A stretch of 64,000 bases of DNA from Phreatobacter oligotrophus. Lineage in GTDB: Bacteria; Pseudomonadota; Alphaproteobacteria; Rhizobiales; Phreatobacteraceae. Positions 1 through 11,070 of this stretch are shown here, one piece after another; position 1 is the first letter of the stretch, and each line of letters starts with the position of its first letter. Under the pieces are notes generated by a model, which saw only the letters and a program-made list of their open reading frames with translations, ran no database searches and was not told where the DNA came from. A program made the position numbers and the translations under genes. The stretch spans positions 124,001-188,000 of the forward strand of contig NZ_PZZL01000008.1 of the NCBI RefSeq assembly GCF_003046185.1. The letters are read 5' to 3'.

Positions 1-156
1 TCGATAAGTCACAATGGTGCGGTGCCCATTATTCACACGGTGCGCTCCGGGTATCCGGGGGCCAGATCTCAACCTTAATCACCGAGAGTTCAGCCAGCGC
101 CATTGGCCGCGGCGGTCCGACGGTCCTATATGGTTCGCCTGACAAAGGATTTTGCC

Positions 157-684
157 ATGGATGGCGGAACCGTTCGCTCGATGATCCCCGGCGTTCTCGC
201 GGCCACTTCACAGGCCTATCGCGACGGGATGGCCCATGTGGCCGGCCACGTCCATGTCGTGACGACGGCAGGCGCCGCCGGCACCAGCGGCTTCACGGCC
301 ATCGCCGTGGCGTCCGTTTCCGACGATCCGCCCATGCTGCTCGTCTGCCTCAACCGCAAATCCGCCAATGGCGACCTGATCGGCCGCAACGGCGTCTTCT
401 CCGTCAACGCCCTGCCTTCGGGAGCCGAGGACCTGGCCGAGACCTTCGCGGGACGGCGCGGCCTTGCCGGCGCCGAGCGATTCCGCGAGGGCTCGTGGAC
501 GCCACTTGTCACCGGCTCGCCGACGCTGGACACGGCGCTCGTCAGCTTCGACTGCCGGGTCGAGGAGATGCGGCCCATGGCGACGCACCACATCCTCATC
601 GGCCGCGTCGAGGCCGTGCGCATCGGCCCGGCCGGGGCGGCGCTCGCCTATTTCGACCGGGCCTATCGGCCGATCCCGCGCTGA
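157..684 (+). CDS. Flavin reductase family protein (FMN-binding split barrel)
   Basis: Predicted NAD(P)H:flavin oxidoreductase of the HpaC/DIM6 type, about 175 aa, which usually supplies reduced flavin to a two-component monooxygenase. The N-terminal half carries the family pattern HVHVVTTAG..GTSGFTAIAV..SVSDDPPMLLVCLN followed by a NGVFSVNAL strand; the C-terminus ends in the typical YFDRAYRPI. The frame is open from a TTG at 103, but an AAAGGA ribosome site at 144-149 lies 7 nt before the ATG at 157, which is therefore preferred over ATG 130. No monooxygenase partner is visible next to it, so its physiological partner is unknown. Family call is secure; substrate is not. Confidence 0.85.
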   Translation: MDGGTVRSMIPGVLAATSQAYRDGMAHVAGHVHVVTTAGAAGTSGFTAIAVASVSDDPPMLLVCLNRKSANGDLIGRNGVFSVNALPSGAEDLAETFAGRRGLAGAERFREGSWTPLVTGSPTLDTALVSFDCRVEEMRPMATHHILIGRVEAVRIGPAGAALAYFDRAYRPIPR

Positions 685-745
685 GCGGGCAGGCGGCCGT
701 GGCCGCCGCTGTCATCTGAACACCGTGCGGTCCGTTCCCTCGGTC

Positions 746-835
746 CGTCATGCCCGGGCTCGTCCCGGGCATCCACGTCTTGACCACCGCCCTCCACGAT
801 AGTCGTGGATGCCCGGCACAAGGCCGGGCATGACG
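746..835. repeat. Rhizobiales-type palindromic repeat, copy 1
   Basis: Two 32-base arms, 746-777 and 804-835, are near-perfect inverted copies (each contains ATGCCCGG and GGATGCCCGG-like cores) around a 26-base centre. The same arms recur at 28783-28814 and 28857-28888. It sits in the gap between two convergent genes, could fold into a long hairpin, and resembles the REP-like elements common in Hyphomicrobiales genomes. Confidence 0.75.
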
Positions 836-875
836 CGGAAAGGGCAGGGATTGATCCGGTTCTGGCGGTGTTCGA

Positions 876-1262
876 TCAGGTCTTGATCCCAAGCTCGGCG
901 AAGACCTCCTTCGCCTCCTTCATCGCCGTGTTGGCGGCGGGGACGCCGGCATAGACGGCGATCTGAAGGATCACCTCCTTGATGTCGTCGGTGGTGACGC
1001 CGTTCGAGAAGGAGGCGCGGCAGTGGAGGCGGAATTCCTCCCAGCGCCCCAGCGAGGCGGTGATGGCAAGGACGAGGAAGCTCCGCGTCTTCCGCTCCAG
1101 GCCCGGCCGGGTCCAGATCTCGCCCCAGGCATAGCGGGTGATGAAGTCCTGGAACTCGCCGGAGAAGCCGTCGCGGCCGGCCAGCGAGCGGTCGACATGG
1201 GCATCGCCGAGGACGGCGCGGCGCACGGCGAGGCCTTTGTCGAAGCGGTCTTTTTCATCCAT
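876..1262 (-). CDS. pcaC: 4-carboxymuconolactone decarboxylase
   Basis: Decarboxylates 4-carboxymuconolactone to 3-oxoadipate enol-lactone in the protocatechuate branch of the beta-ketoadipate pathway (cytoplasmic). The 128-aa product has the AhpD-like/CMD fold signature: RSFLVLAITASLGR followed by LHCRASFSNGVTTDDIKEV and IAVYAGVPAA, with the conserved His in LHC. The open frame extends to 1373, but the upstream part reads through an inverted repeat; the ATG at 1262 is preceded by AAAGGA 9 nt away and starts the typical MDEKDRFDKGL. It lies downstream of pcaD on the same strand, separated by about 220 bases holding the inverted repeat. Confidence 0.93.
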   Translation of the reverse strand: MDEKDRFDKGLAVRRAVLGDAHVDRSLAGRDGFSGEFQDFITRYAWGEIWTRPGLERKTRSFLVLAITASLGRWEEFRLHCRASFSNGVTTDDIKEVILQIAVYAGVPAANTAMKEAKEVFAELGIKT

Positions 1263-1303
1263 GGCGATGGTCCTTTCAGGGGTATGGCCGCGTGGCAGAC
1301 AGG

Positions 1304-1464
1304 AAGTGCGTCCTTCGAGGCTCGCTCGCTTCGCTCGCTCGCACCTCAGGATGAGGAAGGTCGAGACTGGCACGCTGGCCGAGCAGGTCCCGCCATGCAG
1401 GACACCGAAGTCCTCATCCTGAGGTGCGAGTGAGCGAAGCGAGCGAGCCTCGAAGGACGCACTT
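1304..1464. repeat. 53-bp inverted repeat pair between pcaD and pcaC
   Basis: Arms 1304-1356 and 1412-1464 are reverse complements with a single mismatch, separated by 55 bases. Each arm includes the run GCTCGCTTCGCTCGCTCGCA and CCTCAGGATGAGG-type ends. The element lies wholly in the pcaD-pcaC gap and would form a long stem in the operon mRNA. It belongs to a second repeat family, different from the one at 746-835. Confidence 0.8.
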
Positions 1465-1479
1465 GAGCGATGCAGGGCC

Positions 1480-2259
1480 TTAGTGCTTCAGGAAGCCCAG
1501 CACCGTGTCGGTGAAAGCCAGCTCCTGCTCGATATTGGAGAGGTGCGCGGCGTCGAGCTCGACATAGCGCGCGCCGGGAATGGCTTCCGCCATCTCGCGG
1601 CCGCGGGCGGCCGGGGTCGAGCCGTCATGGGTGCCGGAGATGACGAGCGTCGGCAGGCGGATGGAGCGGATCGCCTCGCGCTGGTCCATGTCGCGGATGG
1701 CGGCGGAGCAGGCGGCATAGCCCTCGGGCGGGGTCGTTTCCAGCATCTCGACCACGCGCGCCACGGCCTTCGGGGCGGCTTCTTGAAAGCGCTTGGTGAA
1801 CCAGCGGTCGACGATGGAGGGGATCAGCGGCTTCAGGCCGTCGCGCTTCACCGTGGCGATGCGCTGGTTCCACATGTCGGCGGTCGGCATGCCCGCCGCC
1901 GTGTTGCAGAGAACGAGGCGGGTGAAGCGGTCGGCATGGTGGACGCCGGCCCACATGCCGCTCATGCCGCCCATGGAGAGGCCGCACCAGTCGGCCTTGG
2001 CGATGTTCAAGTGGTCGAGCAGTTCCACCGCGTCGCGGGTGAGCCGGGCAAAGCTGGTGGGTCCGACGCGCAATTCGCTCTCGCCATGGCCGCGCTTGTC
2101 ATAGCGCACGACCCGGAAGGCATCGGTGAAGGCGGTCATCTGCGGCTGCCACATCTCCAGCCGCGTGCCGAGCGAGTTGGAGAGCAGGAGGACGGGTTTG
2201 GTCCCGCCGGTGTCCTCGTAGCGCAGGGACAATCCGTCCGAGGTGGTGAAGCGGGGCAT
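1480..2259 (-). CDS. pcaD: 3-oxoadipate enol-lactonase
   Basis: Alpha/beta hydrolase of 259 aa, the usual length for PcaD, converting 3-oxoadipate enol-lactone to 3-oxoadipate. Visible motifs are the oxyanion-loop strand PVLLLSNSLGT, the nucleophile elbow GLSMGGMSG with its Ser, the acid region ISGTHDGSTP and the catalytic His in DAAHLSNIEQ. Together with pcaC downstream it supplies two consecutive steps of protocatechuate degradation; pcaHG, pcaB and pcaIJ are not in this window. The start at 2259 gives the standard MPRFTTSDGLSLRYED N-terminus. Confidence 0.93.
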   Translation of the reverse strand: MPRFTTSDGLSLRYEDTGGTKPVLLLSNSLGTRLEMWQPQMTAFTDAFRVVRYDKRGHGESELRVGPTSFARLTRDAVELLDHLNIAKADWCGLSMGGMSGMWAGVHHADRFTRLVLCNTAAGMPTADMWNQRIATVKRDGLKPLIPSIVDRWFTKRFQEAAPKAVARVVEMLETTPPEGYAACSAAIRDMDQREAIRSIRLPTLVISGTHDGSTPAARGREMAEAIPGARYVELDAAHLSNIEQELAFTDTVLGFLKH

Positions 2260-2514
2260 GGTCGTCTCTCTCAGGCGTCGGTCGTGCGCCGGGCGGCAGG
2301 GGAGACTAGGGGAGCGGCGGGCCCATGCAAGAGCCCGGAACGGCGGAGGCGCATGGCGAAGGCTCGGAAAGGTTCCAGCTTGACGCCTCTTTCAGAACGG
2401 GTCCAAACTGCAAATCCCGACGATAACGGCTTGTTTTCGTGGTGGGAGCCGGCGGCCGATACAAAAACAATGCCGATGGCGCCCGGTTTGGTCCCATTTT
2501 GAGGAGGAACGCCC

Positions 2515-3009
<495 letters not shown>

Positions 3010-3072
3010 GCGGCGCCACAAGCCGTCCCGCCACGCCTCAATCCCAACAATGGGTCCTTTAGGGAGGACACT

Positions 3073-5442
<2,370 letters not shown>

Positions 5443-5459
5443 GGTTCCGGAGAGGTCCC

Positions 5460-6257
5460 ATGTATCCTTTCAAGTACCAGAAGGCCGCCACCGTCCGCGG
5501 CGCTGTCTCCCTCCTCAAGAAGGCGGAGGATCCCAAGCTGCTGGCGGGGGGGCACACGCTGCTGCCGACTATGAAGCAGCGGCTGGCCAGCCCGAAGACG
5601 CTGATCGACCTCTCCGGTGCCGGGCTCTCCGGCATCGAGCAGAAGGGCCGGTCCATCGTCATCGGCGCCATGACCACCCATGCGGAGGTGGCGAATTCGC
5701 CGCTCGTCCAGCAGGCGATCCCCGCGCTCGCCAAGCTTGCCGGTCATATCGGTGATCCGCAGGTCCGCCATCGCGGCACGATCGGCGGCTCGGTGGCCAA
5801 CAACGACCCGGCGGCGGACTATCCGGCGGCGCTCATGGCGCTCGGCGCGGTGGTCCACACCTCCAAGCGGAAGATCCCGGCCGACGAGTTCTTCGCCGGC
5901 ATGTTCTCCACCGCCCTCGACGAGGACGAGATCATCACCAAGGTGGCCTTCCCGATCCCGTCGAAGGCGGCTTACGTGAAGTTCCCCAACCCGGCCTCGC
6001 GCTACGCCATCGTCGGCGTTTTCGTGGCCAAGAAGGGGAGCAACGTCCGCGTCGCGGTGACCGGGGCCGGCTCGAACGGCGTCTTCCGCCACGAGGCCAT
6101 GGAGCAGGCGCTCGCCAAGCGCTTCAACCCCAAGTCGTTGGAGGGCGTTGCGACGCCGGCCGCCGACTTGAACGGCGACATCCATGCCTCGGCGGACTAT
6201 CGCGCCCATCTCGTCGGCGTCATCGCCAAGCGGGCGGTTGCGGCCGCCACCGCCTGA
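5460..6257 (+). CDS. coxM: Molybdenum hydroxylase FAD subunit, CoxM-like
   Basis: FAD-binding medium subunit, 265 aa, slightly shorter than typical CoxM. FAD motifs are AGGHT at residues 29-33 and TIGGS at 107-111, the two phosphate-binding loops of the vanillyl-alcohol-oxidase/CODH flavoprotein fold, followed by a CO_deh_flav_C-like C-terminus (YAIVGVFVA, GAGSNGV). The ATG at 5460 lies 17 bases after the coxL stop with GGAGAGG in between, so translation is probably coupled. Last gene of the coxSLM structural operon. Confidence 0.92.
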   Translation: MYPFKYQKAATVRGAVSLLKKAEDPKLLAGGHTLLPTMKQRLASPKTLIDLSGAGLSGIEQKGRSIVIGAMTTHAEVANSPLVQQAIPALAKLAGHIGDPQVRHRGTIGGSVANNDPAADYPAALMALGAVVHTSKRKIPADEFFAGMFSTALDEDEIITKVAFPIPSKAAYVKFPNPASRYAIVGVFVAKKGSNVRVAVTGAGSNGVFRHEAMEQALAKRFNPKSLEGVATPAADLNGDIHASADYRAHLVGVIAKRAVAAATA

Positions 6258-6278
6258 CCTTGCGGCCCTGCGGACATG

Positions 6279-6306
6279 AAAAAAGGCCGGGGTTCGCCCC
6301 GGCCTT
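6279..6306 (-). terminator. Intrinsic terminator for the 6337-6702 minus gene
   Basis: A 10-bp stem (6285-6292 extended by AA/TT) closes on a TTCG loop at 6293-6296. Read on the minus strand the stem is followed by a run of six T, the classic Rho-independent layout for the small minus gene ending at 6337. On the plus strand it may also help end coxSLM transcription, though no U-tract is present in that direction. Confidence 0.85.
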
Positions 6307-6336
6307 CGTCGTTTCTGAACAGGGGAGGCGAGGGGC

Positions 6337-6702
6337 TCAGCCCTGGCCCTCGGCCAGGCGGCGGGTCTCGATCACCTCGATGACCTCGCCATTGGAGCGC
6401 AGGGCCACGCAGCGCAGGGCGCCGATGGGCCCGGTGACCGAGGGGTCGTTGGCGAAGCTGCGGGAGAGCAGGGAGCGGCACTCCTCGGGCTTGTTCAGCA
6501 TGCGCAGCGTGCGCCAGCCGCGGGAGATCTCGGGGTTCACGGTCACGTATTCGAGGCGCACCATGTCCGCGTGCTTGGGGTCGATGACGCGGCGGATGCT
6601 GCCGGTGACCATCGCGGCCTCGCGGGGGAAGAACAGGAAGAGCGAGCCGAAGCCCAGGACCAGCACGATGCCGGCGGTAATCAGGAAGGTGTTGTTGCGC
6701 AT
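6337..6702 (-). CDS. Small membrane-anchored protein of unknown function
   Basis: A 121-aa product. Residues 6-25 form one hydrophobic segment (LITAGIVLVLGFGSLFLFF), so it is probably anchored in the inner membrane with a soluble domain outside; two cysteines (in EECRSLL and LRCVALR) could form a disulfide. The ATG at 6702 is chosen because it gives this clean N-terminal anchor; the frame stays open far upstream only as an antisense artefact of the DUF3108 gene. It has its own terminator at 6279-6306. I do not recognise the family. Confidence 0.65.
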   Translation of the reverse strand: MRNNTFLITAGIVLVLGFGSLFLFFPREAAMVTGSIRRVIDPKHADMVRLEYVTVNPEISRGWRTLRMLNKPEECRSLLSRSFANDPSVTGPIGALRCVALRSNGEVIEVIETRRLAEGQG

Positions 6703-6930
6703 CGTCGGTGCTCCGATACGGCGGGGTGACCCAGCGATAGCACGACGGGGATTAATGAAAATTCGAATCGATTGCATGGAAACCCGTTGCATCGGCGAAA
6801 AGTGCGCCGTTGGAACGGCTGCGGTTGTCGCAGGTTCAGCATGCCGCTCCGAGCTTTCCGCAGCGTCGCCGCAAATTCGCCAGACAGGCAGTCGATCTCT
6901 GATGCAACACGACCGAACGCCGAGGCTTCC

Positions 6931-7776
6931 ATGACGGTCCGGTTCTACCCCGCCATCGCCGCCGCCACGCTCGCAGCCCTCACCGGGCTCGGCGCGGGCG
7001 CCAATCCCGCCCGCGCCCAGACCGCGGGCCAGGTCTCGGCGGACTATGCGGTGAGCTTCCTCGGCCTTTCCATCGGCCGCGGCACGATGGTCTCGATCAG
7101 TGACGGCCGGACCTATCGCACCACCCTCGACGCCCGCGTTACCGGCGTCGCGGCGGTCTTCGCCGGCGGCAGCGGCACGGCGACCGCCACCGGACGGCTG
7201 ACGCCGAATGCCGCCGTGCCCTCCTCCTTCGACATCGAGATCCGCTCCGGCGGCAAGGTCGAGACGACACGCATCGCCATGAACGGCGGCAATGTCACGG
7301 CCGTCGAGCGCAATCCCGACAAGCCGCCCCATCCGCGGGCGACGCCGGTCCTGCCCGAGCACCTGCAGGGCGTGCTCGACCCGCTCTCGGCGGGCATCTT
7401 CGTTGCCGGTGGCTCCGGCCCGGTGACGGGGGCTGCGGCCTGCGAGCGGCGCGCCCGCATCTTCGGCGGGCGCGAGCGCTTCGACCTCATCTTCTCCTTC
7501 GTCGAGACCCGGCAGGTGGATATCGGCGGCTACAAGGGCGAGGCGGCGGTCTGCCGTGTTCGCTTCGAGCCGATCGCTGGCTACCGGCCAGACCGCAACG
7601 ACATCCAGAACGCCCGCCGCCGCTCGGCCGAGGTGATCCTGGTGCCGGTGCGGGGCACGCGCCACCTCGTCCCGGCGCGTATCTCGCTCTCCACAGGCTA
7701 TGGCACCGGCGTCGCCGAGGCGACGCGCCTTGCCCTCGACGGCGCGCCGCAGGCACGGCGGGCCTCCGCCGATTGA
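6931..7776 (+). CDS. DUF3108 domain-containing secreted protein
   Basis: 281 aa with an N-terminal signal peptide (hydrophobic stretch to ARAQ at about residue 33), so periplasmic or outer-membrane associated. The mature start SADYAVSFLGLSIGRGTM and later YRTTLDARVTGV resemble DUF3108, a beta-rich family of unknown role. Two cysteine-containing strands (AACERRARIFGG and EAAVCRVRF) may pair. The ATG at 6931 is the first that yields the signal peptide. It sits between the coxSLM and maturation gene sets but there is no evidence that it takes part in Mo-enzyme assembly. Confidence 0.8.
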   Translation: MTVRFYPAIAAATLAALTGLGAGANPARAQTAGQVSADYAVSFLGLSIGRGTMVSISDGRTYRTTLDARVTGVAAVFAGGSGTATATGRLTPNAAVPSSFDIEIRSGGKVETTRIAMNGGNVTAVERNPDKPPHPRATPVLPEHLQGVLDPLSAGIFVAGGSGPVTGAAACERRARIFGGRERFDLIFSFVETRQVDIGGYKGEAAVCRVRFEPIAGYRPDRNDIQNARRRSAEVILVPVRGTRHLVPARISLSTGYGTGVAEATRLALDGAPQARRASAD

Positions 7777-7831
7777 TGTTCTCCACCGCGCCGCGGCTGG
7801 GCTATGGTGAGCGCCCAGCCGGAGTGCCTTC

Positions 7832-8749
7832 GTGACGTCGACCTCGCCCGTTCCGCTTCCCACCTCCATCGACGCGACGCTCGCGCTGCTCAAATCTGGC
7901 GACTATGTCGCCGACCGCGCGCTCGCCACCGTCCTGTTCCTCGCCCTCAAGATGGGCCGCCCGGTCCTGCTGGAAGGCGAGGCCGGTGTCGGCAAAACCG
8001 AAATCGCCAAGGTCCTCGCCAAGGCGCTGGGGCGGAACCTCATCCGCCTGCAATGCTATGAGGGCCTCGATGTCGCCGCGGCCGTCTATGAGTGGAACTA
8101 TGCCGGCCAGATGATCGCCATCCGCCTCGCCGAGGCGGAAGGCTCGGTCGACCGGGAGCAGCTGTCCTCCGGCATCTTTTCCGAGCGCTATCTGGTCAAG
8201 CGGCCGCTCCTGCAGGCGCTGGAGCCGGACCTGCGCGGCCCGCCGGTGCTCCTCATCGACGAGCTCGACCGCACCGACGAGGCCTTCGAGGCCTATCTGC
8301 TCGAGGTGCTGTCCGACTTCCAGGTGACCGTGCCCGAACTCGGCACGATCAAGGCGCCGGCGCCGCCCATCGTTATCGTCACGTCGAACCGGACGCGCGA
8401 GATCCATGACGCGCTGAAGCGGCGCTGCCTCTACCACTGGGTCGACTATCCCGATGCGGCGCGTGAGCTCGCCATCCTCAAGGCCAAAGCGCCCGGTGCG
8501 GCGGAGCGGCTTTCGAAGGAGATCGTCGCCTTCGTCCAGAAGCTACGCAAGACCGAGCTGTTCAAGGTGCCGGGCGTCGCCGAGACCATCGACTGGGCGA
8601 CGGCGCTGACCGAACTCGATGCCGTCGGCCTCGACCCGCAGGGGGTCACCGACACGCTCGGCGTGCTGCTGAAGTACCAGGACGACATCCAGAAGATGCA
8701 GGGCGGGGAGGCCAAGGCCATCCTCGATGCGGTGAAGGCGGGTCGCTGA
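7832..8749 (+). CDS. coxD: MoxR-family AAA+ ATPase, CoxD-like
   Basis: 305-aa AAA+ ATPase. Walker A GEAGVGKT is at residues 49-56, Walker B LLIDELD at 140-146, and a sensor region VTSNRTREIHDALKRRC follows. In Oligotropha carboxidovorans CoxD is needed to assemble the Cu/Mo active site and acts with the VWA protein CoxE; the gene here is likewise paired with coxE, two genes downstream. The start is GTG at 7832 with GGAG about 8 bases upstream. MoxR proteins serve several systems, but the surrounding xdhC and mocA genes support a role in maturing the molybdenum hydroxylase. Confidence 0.9.
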   Translation: MTSTSPVPLPTSIDATLALLKSGDYVADRALATVLFLALKMGRPVLLEGEAGVGKTEIAKVLAKALGRNLIRLQCYEGLDVAAAVYEWNYAGQMIAIRLAEAEGSVDREQLSSGIFSERYLVKRPLLQALEPDLRGPPVLLIDELDRTDEAFEAYLLEVLSDFQVTVPELGTIKAPAPPIVIVTSNRTREIHDALKRRCLYHWVDYPDAARELAILKAKAPGAAERLSKEIVAFVQKLRKTELFKVPGVAETIDWATALTELDAVGLDPQGVTDTLGVLLKYQDDIQKMQGGEAKAILDAVKAGR

Positions 8750-8750
8750 G

Positions 8751-9251
8751 GTGGGCTCGCTCCTCGCGCCGCTCACGGATCCCGGCCGCATCCCGCCGCT
8801 GAAGGCGGTGGTCATCGGCGTGCTGCTGCTCGCCGTGCCGCTGGCCTGGTGGACGATCCTGCGGCTCGCCGGAACCAGCGTGCCGGCGCCCGCGCCGTCG
8901 GGCCTGTCCATGACCCTCATCGTCGTCGCCGCGCTGGTGGTGGCGCCATTGCTGGAGACGGCGATCCTCCTCGTCCTCCATTGGCTGATGGTGGTGCGCT
9001 TTGGCGCCGACCGATCGACCTTCGTGCTCGCGGCGGTCGCCACCGCCGTCGTCGCCCATCTGCCGCTGACGCTGGTCAGGACGCCGGTCACTGCGGCGAT
9101 CTTCGTGGTCTTCGCCCTGGTCTATGCCGGGTGGTTCGCCTCGCGCGGCTGGCGCTGGGCCTTCCTCGGCGCGGCGCTCGCCCATGCCACCTACAATGCC
9201 GGCTCGCTCGCCCTCTCGCCGGTCTTCGCCTGGCTCCTGAGGCCCGCCTGA
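8751..9251 (+). CDS. CPBP-like (CAAX protease-related) membrane protein
   Basis: 166 aa with about five hydrophobic segments. Degenerate motifs of the CPBP intramembrane metalloprotease family are visible: LLETAILLVLHWL in place of the EExxxR motif (only one of the two Glu, no Arg), AHLPLT, and a clear HATYN (HxxxN) near the C-terminus. The missing Glu and Arg make protease activity doubtful. GTG start one base after the coxD stop, and its own stop overlaps the coxE start (TGATG), so the three are translationally coupled. I do not know this protein from described cox clusters. Confidence 0.7.
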   Translation: MGSLLAPLTDPGRIPPLKAVVIGVLLLAVPLAWWTILRLAGTSVPAPAPSGLSMTLIVVAALVVAPLLETAILLVLHWLMVVRFGADRSTFVLAAVATAVVAHLPLTLVRTPVTAAIFVVFALVYAGWFASRGWRWAFLGAALAHATYNAGSLALSPVFAWLLRPA

Positions 9252-10441
9252 TGGCTGAGGCGCTGGCCGAGAACATCGCCCATTTCGCCCGGGCGCTGCG
9301 GGTTGCCGGCCTGCCGGTCGGGCCGGGAACCGTGCTCGACGCCATCGCGGCGGTGGAGGCGGCGGGCATCGGTTCGCGCGACGATTTCTACTGGACGCTC
9401 CACGCCGTCTTCGTGCGCAAGCACGAGCAATCCGTCACCTTCCGCACCGCCTTCGAGATCTTCTGGAAGCGCCGGCACCTGATGGAGAAGCTGCTCTCCA
9501 TCCTCATGCCGGTCGCGCCCGCCGCGCCGGGCAAGCCCGATCCGGTCTCGCTGCGCCTGCAGGAGGCCTTCTTCAAGCAGGCCGAGAGCGTGCCGGTGGA
9601 GAAGCCGGAGATCGAGGTGGATGCGAGCCTCACCGTCTCCGACATCGAGGTGCTGCAGAAGAAGGACTTCGCGCAGATGACGGCGGCGGAGATCGCCGAG
9701 GCGAACCGCAGGGTCGCCGCGCTGATCCTGCCCGACGATGCCGTCCCGACGCGCCGCCTCGCGCCCGATCCGCGCGGGCGGCGGATCGATCTCAGGCGCA
9801 CGCTGCGCCGCTCCATCGCCGAGGGCGGGGCGATCATCGACCTCGCGCGGCGCGGACCGAAGAGCAAACACCCGCCGCTCGTCATCCTCTGCGACATTTC
9901 CGGCTCGATGAGCCAGTACAGCCGGGTGATCCTTCACTTCGCCCATGCGCTGATGGAGCATCGCCGCCACGTCCATGTCTTCACCTTCGGCACGCGGCTG
10001 ACCAACGTCACGCGCATGCTCAGGGCGAAGGACCCCGACGAGGCGCTCGCCGCCTGCACCGCGGCGGTGGACGACTGGTCGGGCGGCACGCGCATTGCGC
10101 CCTCCATCCACGCCTTCAACCGGCTGTGGTCGCGCCGTGTCCTGGCGGGCGGTGCGGTGGTGCTGCTCGTCACCGACGGCCTCGAGCGCGACGGCACGGC
10201 GGATCTCGCCCGCGAGGCCGACCGGCTGCACCGCTCCTGCCGGCGGCTGGTCTGGCTCAATCCGCTGCTGCGCTTCGATGGTTTCGAGGCGCGGGCCCAG
10301 GGCATCCGGGCGCTGCTGCCCCATGTCGACGAGTTCCGCACCATCCACAACGTGGCGGCGGTGGCGGAACTGGTCGCGGCGCTCGATGCGCGGCGGTCCG
10401 ACCGCAGCCATGACCCGCGCCTGTGGTTGAAGGTGGCCTAG
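9251..10441 (+). CDS. coxE: VWA domain protein, CoxE-like
   Basis: 396 aa, cytoplasmic. A von Willebrand A domain occupies the C-terminal half with the MIDAS motif D215-I-S217-G-S219 (CDISGSMSQYSR) and VTDGLERDG further on. The N-terminal part (LPVGPGTVLDAI, DDFYWTLHAVFVRKHEQ) is typical of CoxE. CoxE works with the MoxR-type ATPase CoxD in inserting metals and sulfur at the active site of CO dehydrogenase. The ATG overlaps the preceding stop by one base. The frame is open upstream to 8849 but that portion is out of phase with the CPBP-like gene and is not real. Confidence 0.9.
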   Translation: MAEALAENIAHFARALRVAGLPVGPGTVLDAIAAVEAAGIGSRDDFYWTLHAVFVRKHEQSVTFRTAFEIFWKRRHLMEKLLSILMPVAPAAPGKPDPVSLRLQEAFFKQAESVPVEKPEIEVDASLTVSDIEVLQKKDFAQMTAAEIAEANRRVAALILPDDAVPTRRLAPDPRGRRIDLRRTLRRSIAEGGAIIDLARRGPKSKHPPLVILCDISGSMSQYSRVILHFAHALMEHRRHVHVFTFGTRLTNVTRMLRAKDPDEALAACTAAVDDWSGGTRIAPSIHAFNRLWSRRVLAGGAVVLLVTDGLERDGTADLAREADRLHRSCRRLVWLNPLLRFDGFEARAQGIRALLPHVDEFRTIHNVAAVAELVAALDARRSDRSHDPRLWLKVA

Positions 10442-10483
10442 AGGGGAGGGGCGGTCCTTCGCTCGACCCGTTCGACAGTTCAA

Positions 10484-10638
10484 GCCCCTCACCCTTCCCT
10501 CTCCCCGCAGGCGGGGAGAGGGGGCAACAGCGTTCCGTCGTCTTTGGCACCGCCTCCGCTTGGCGCCTCCTCTGGGGAAACCGCGCGACGCCGAAGTCCC
10601 CCTCTCCCCGCCTGCGGGGAGAGGGAAGGGTGAGGGGC
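10484..10638. repeat. 39-bp perfect inverted repeat in a 305-base gene-free gap
   Basis: Arms 10484-10522 and 10600-10638 are exact reverse complements of 39 bases, each itself containing a small palindrome (CTCCCCGCAGGCGGGGAG type). It fills most of the 10442-10746 gap between coxE and xdhC. This is a third repeat family in the window and matches a style of dispersed element common in Hyphomicrobiales. Nothing else is seen in the gap apart from the xdhC ribosome site. Confidence 0.85.
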
Positions 10639-10746
10639 TCTGGCGAAAGCATGAGCGAAAGATGTCCTGCACCCCGCCTCTGCCATCCCGCCCCTTGCCT
10701 CGCGGCCCCGATCATCCGATCTCTGTGCGAGACCGTGGAGGACGAC

Positions 10747-11070
10747 ATGCTCTCGACCGATGACGACATCCTCACCACCGCCGAGGCCTGGGCGAAGTCC
10801 GGCAAGGGCGTCGCGATTGCCACCGTCGTAGAGACCTGGGGCTCCGCGCCGCGTCCCATCGGCTCGCACCTCGTCATCGATGAGGAGGGCACGTTCCTCG
10901 GCTCGGTCTCCGGCGGCTGCGTCGAGGGCGAGGTCGTCACCGAGGCGCTGGACGTGATCGGCTCTGGCAAGGCCAAGCTGCTCGAATTCGGCGTCGCCGA
11001 CGAGACCGCCTGGCGGGCGGGCCTCTCCTGTGGCGGCCGGATCGCCGTCTATGTCGAGAAGGTCGGCTGA
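10747..11070 (+). CDS. XdhC/CoxI-type Mo-enzyme maturation protein, N-terminal domain
   Basis: 107 aa covering only the XdhC_CoxI domain: VVETWGSAPRPIGSHLVI, GSVSGGCVEGEV and a CGGRIAVYVE end. XdhC binds Moco, helps its sulfuration and delivers it to xanthine dehydrogenase-type enzymes. Here the usual C-terminal Rossmann half is a separate gene starting at the stop codon (TGATG overlap at 11070), so the two probably act as one complex. GGAGGAC at 10737-10743 fixes the ATG at 10747. Confidence 0.88.
   Translation: MLSTDDDILTTAEAWAKSGKGVAIATVVETWGSAPRPIGSHLVIDEEGTFLGSVSGGCVEGEVVTEALDVIGSGKAKLLEFGVADETAWRAGLSCGGRIAVYVEKVG

Noticed and set aside
1263-1373. N-terminal extension of PcaC
   Set aside because: The extra residues read through the inverted repeat at 1304-1356 and the internal ATG has a proper ribosome site.
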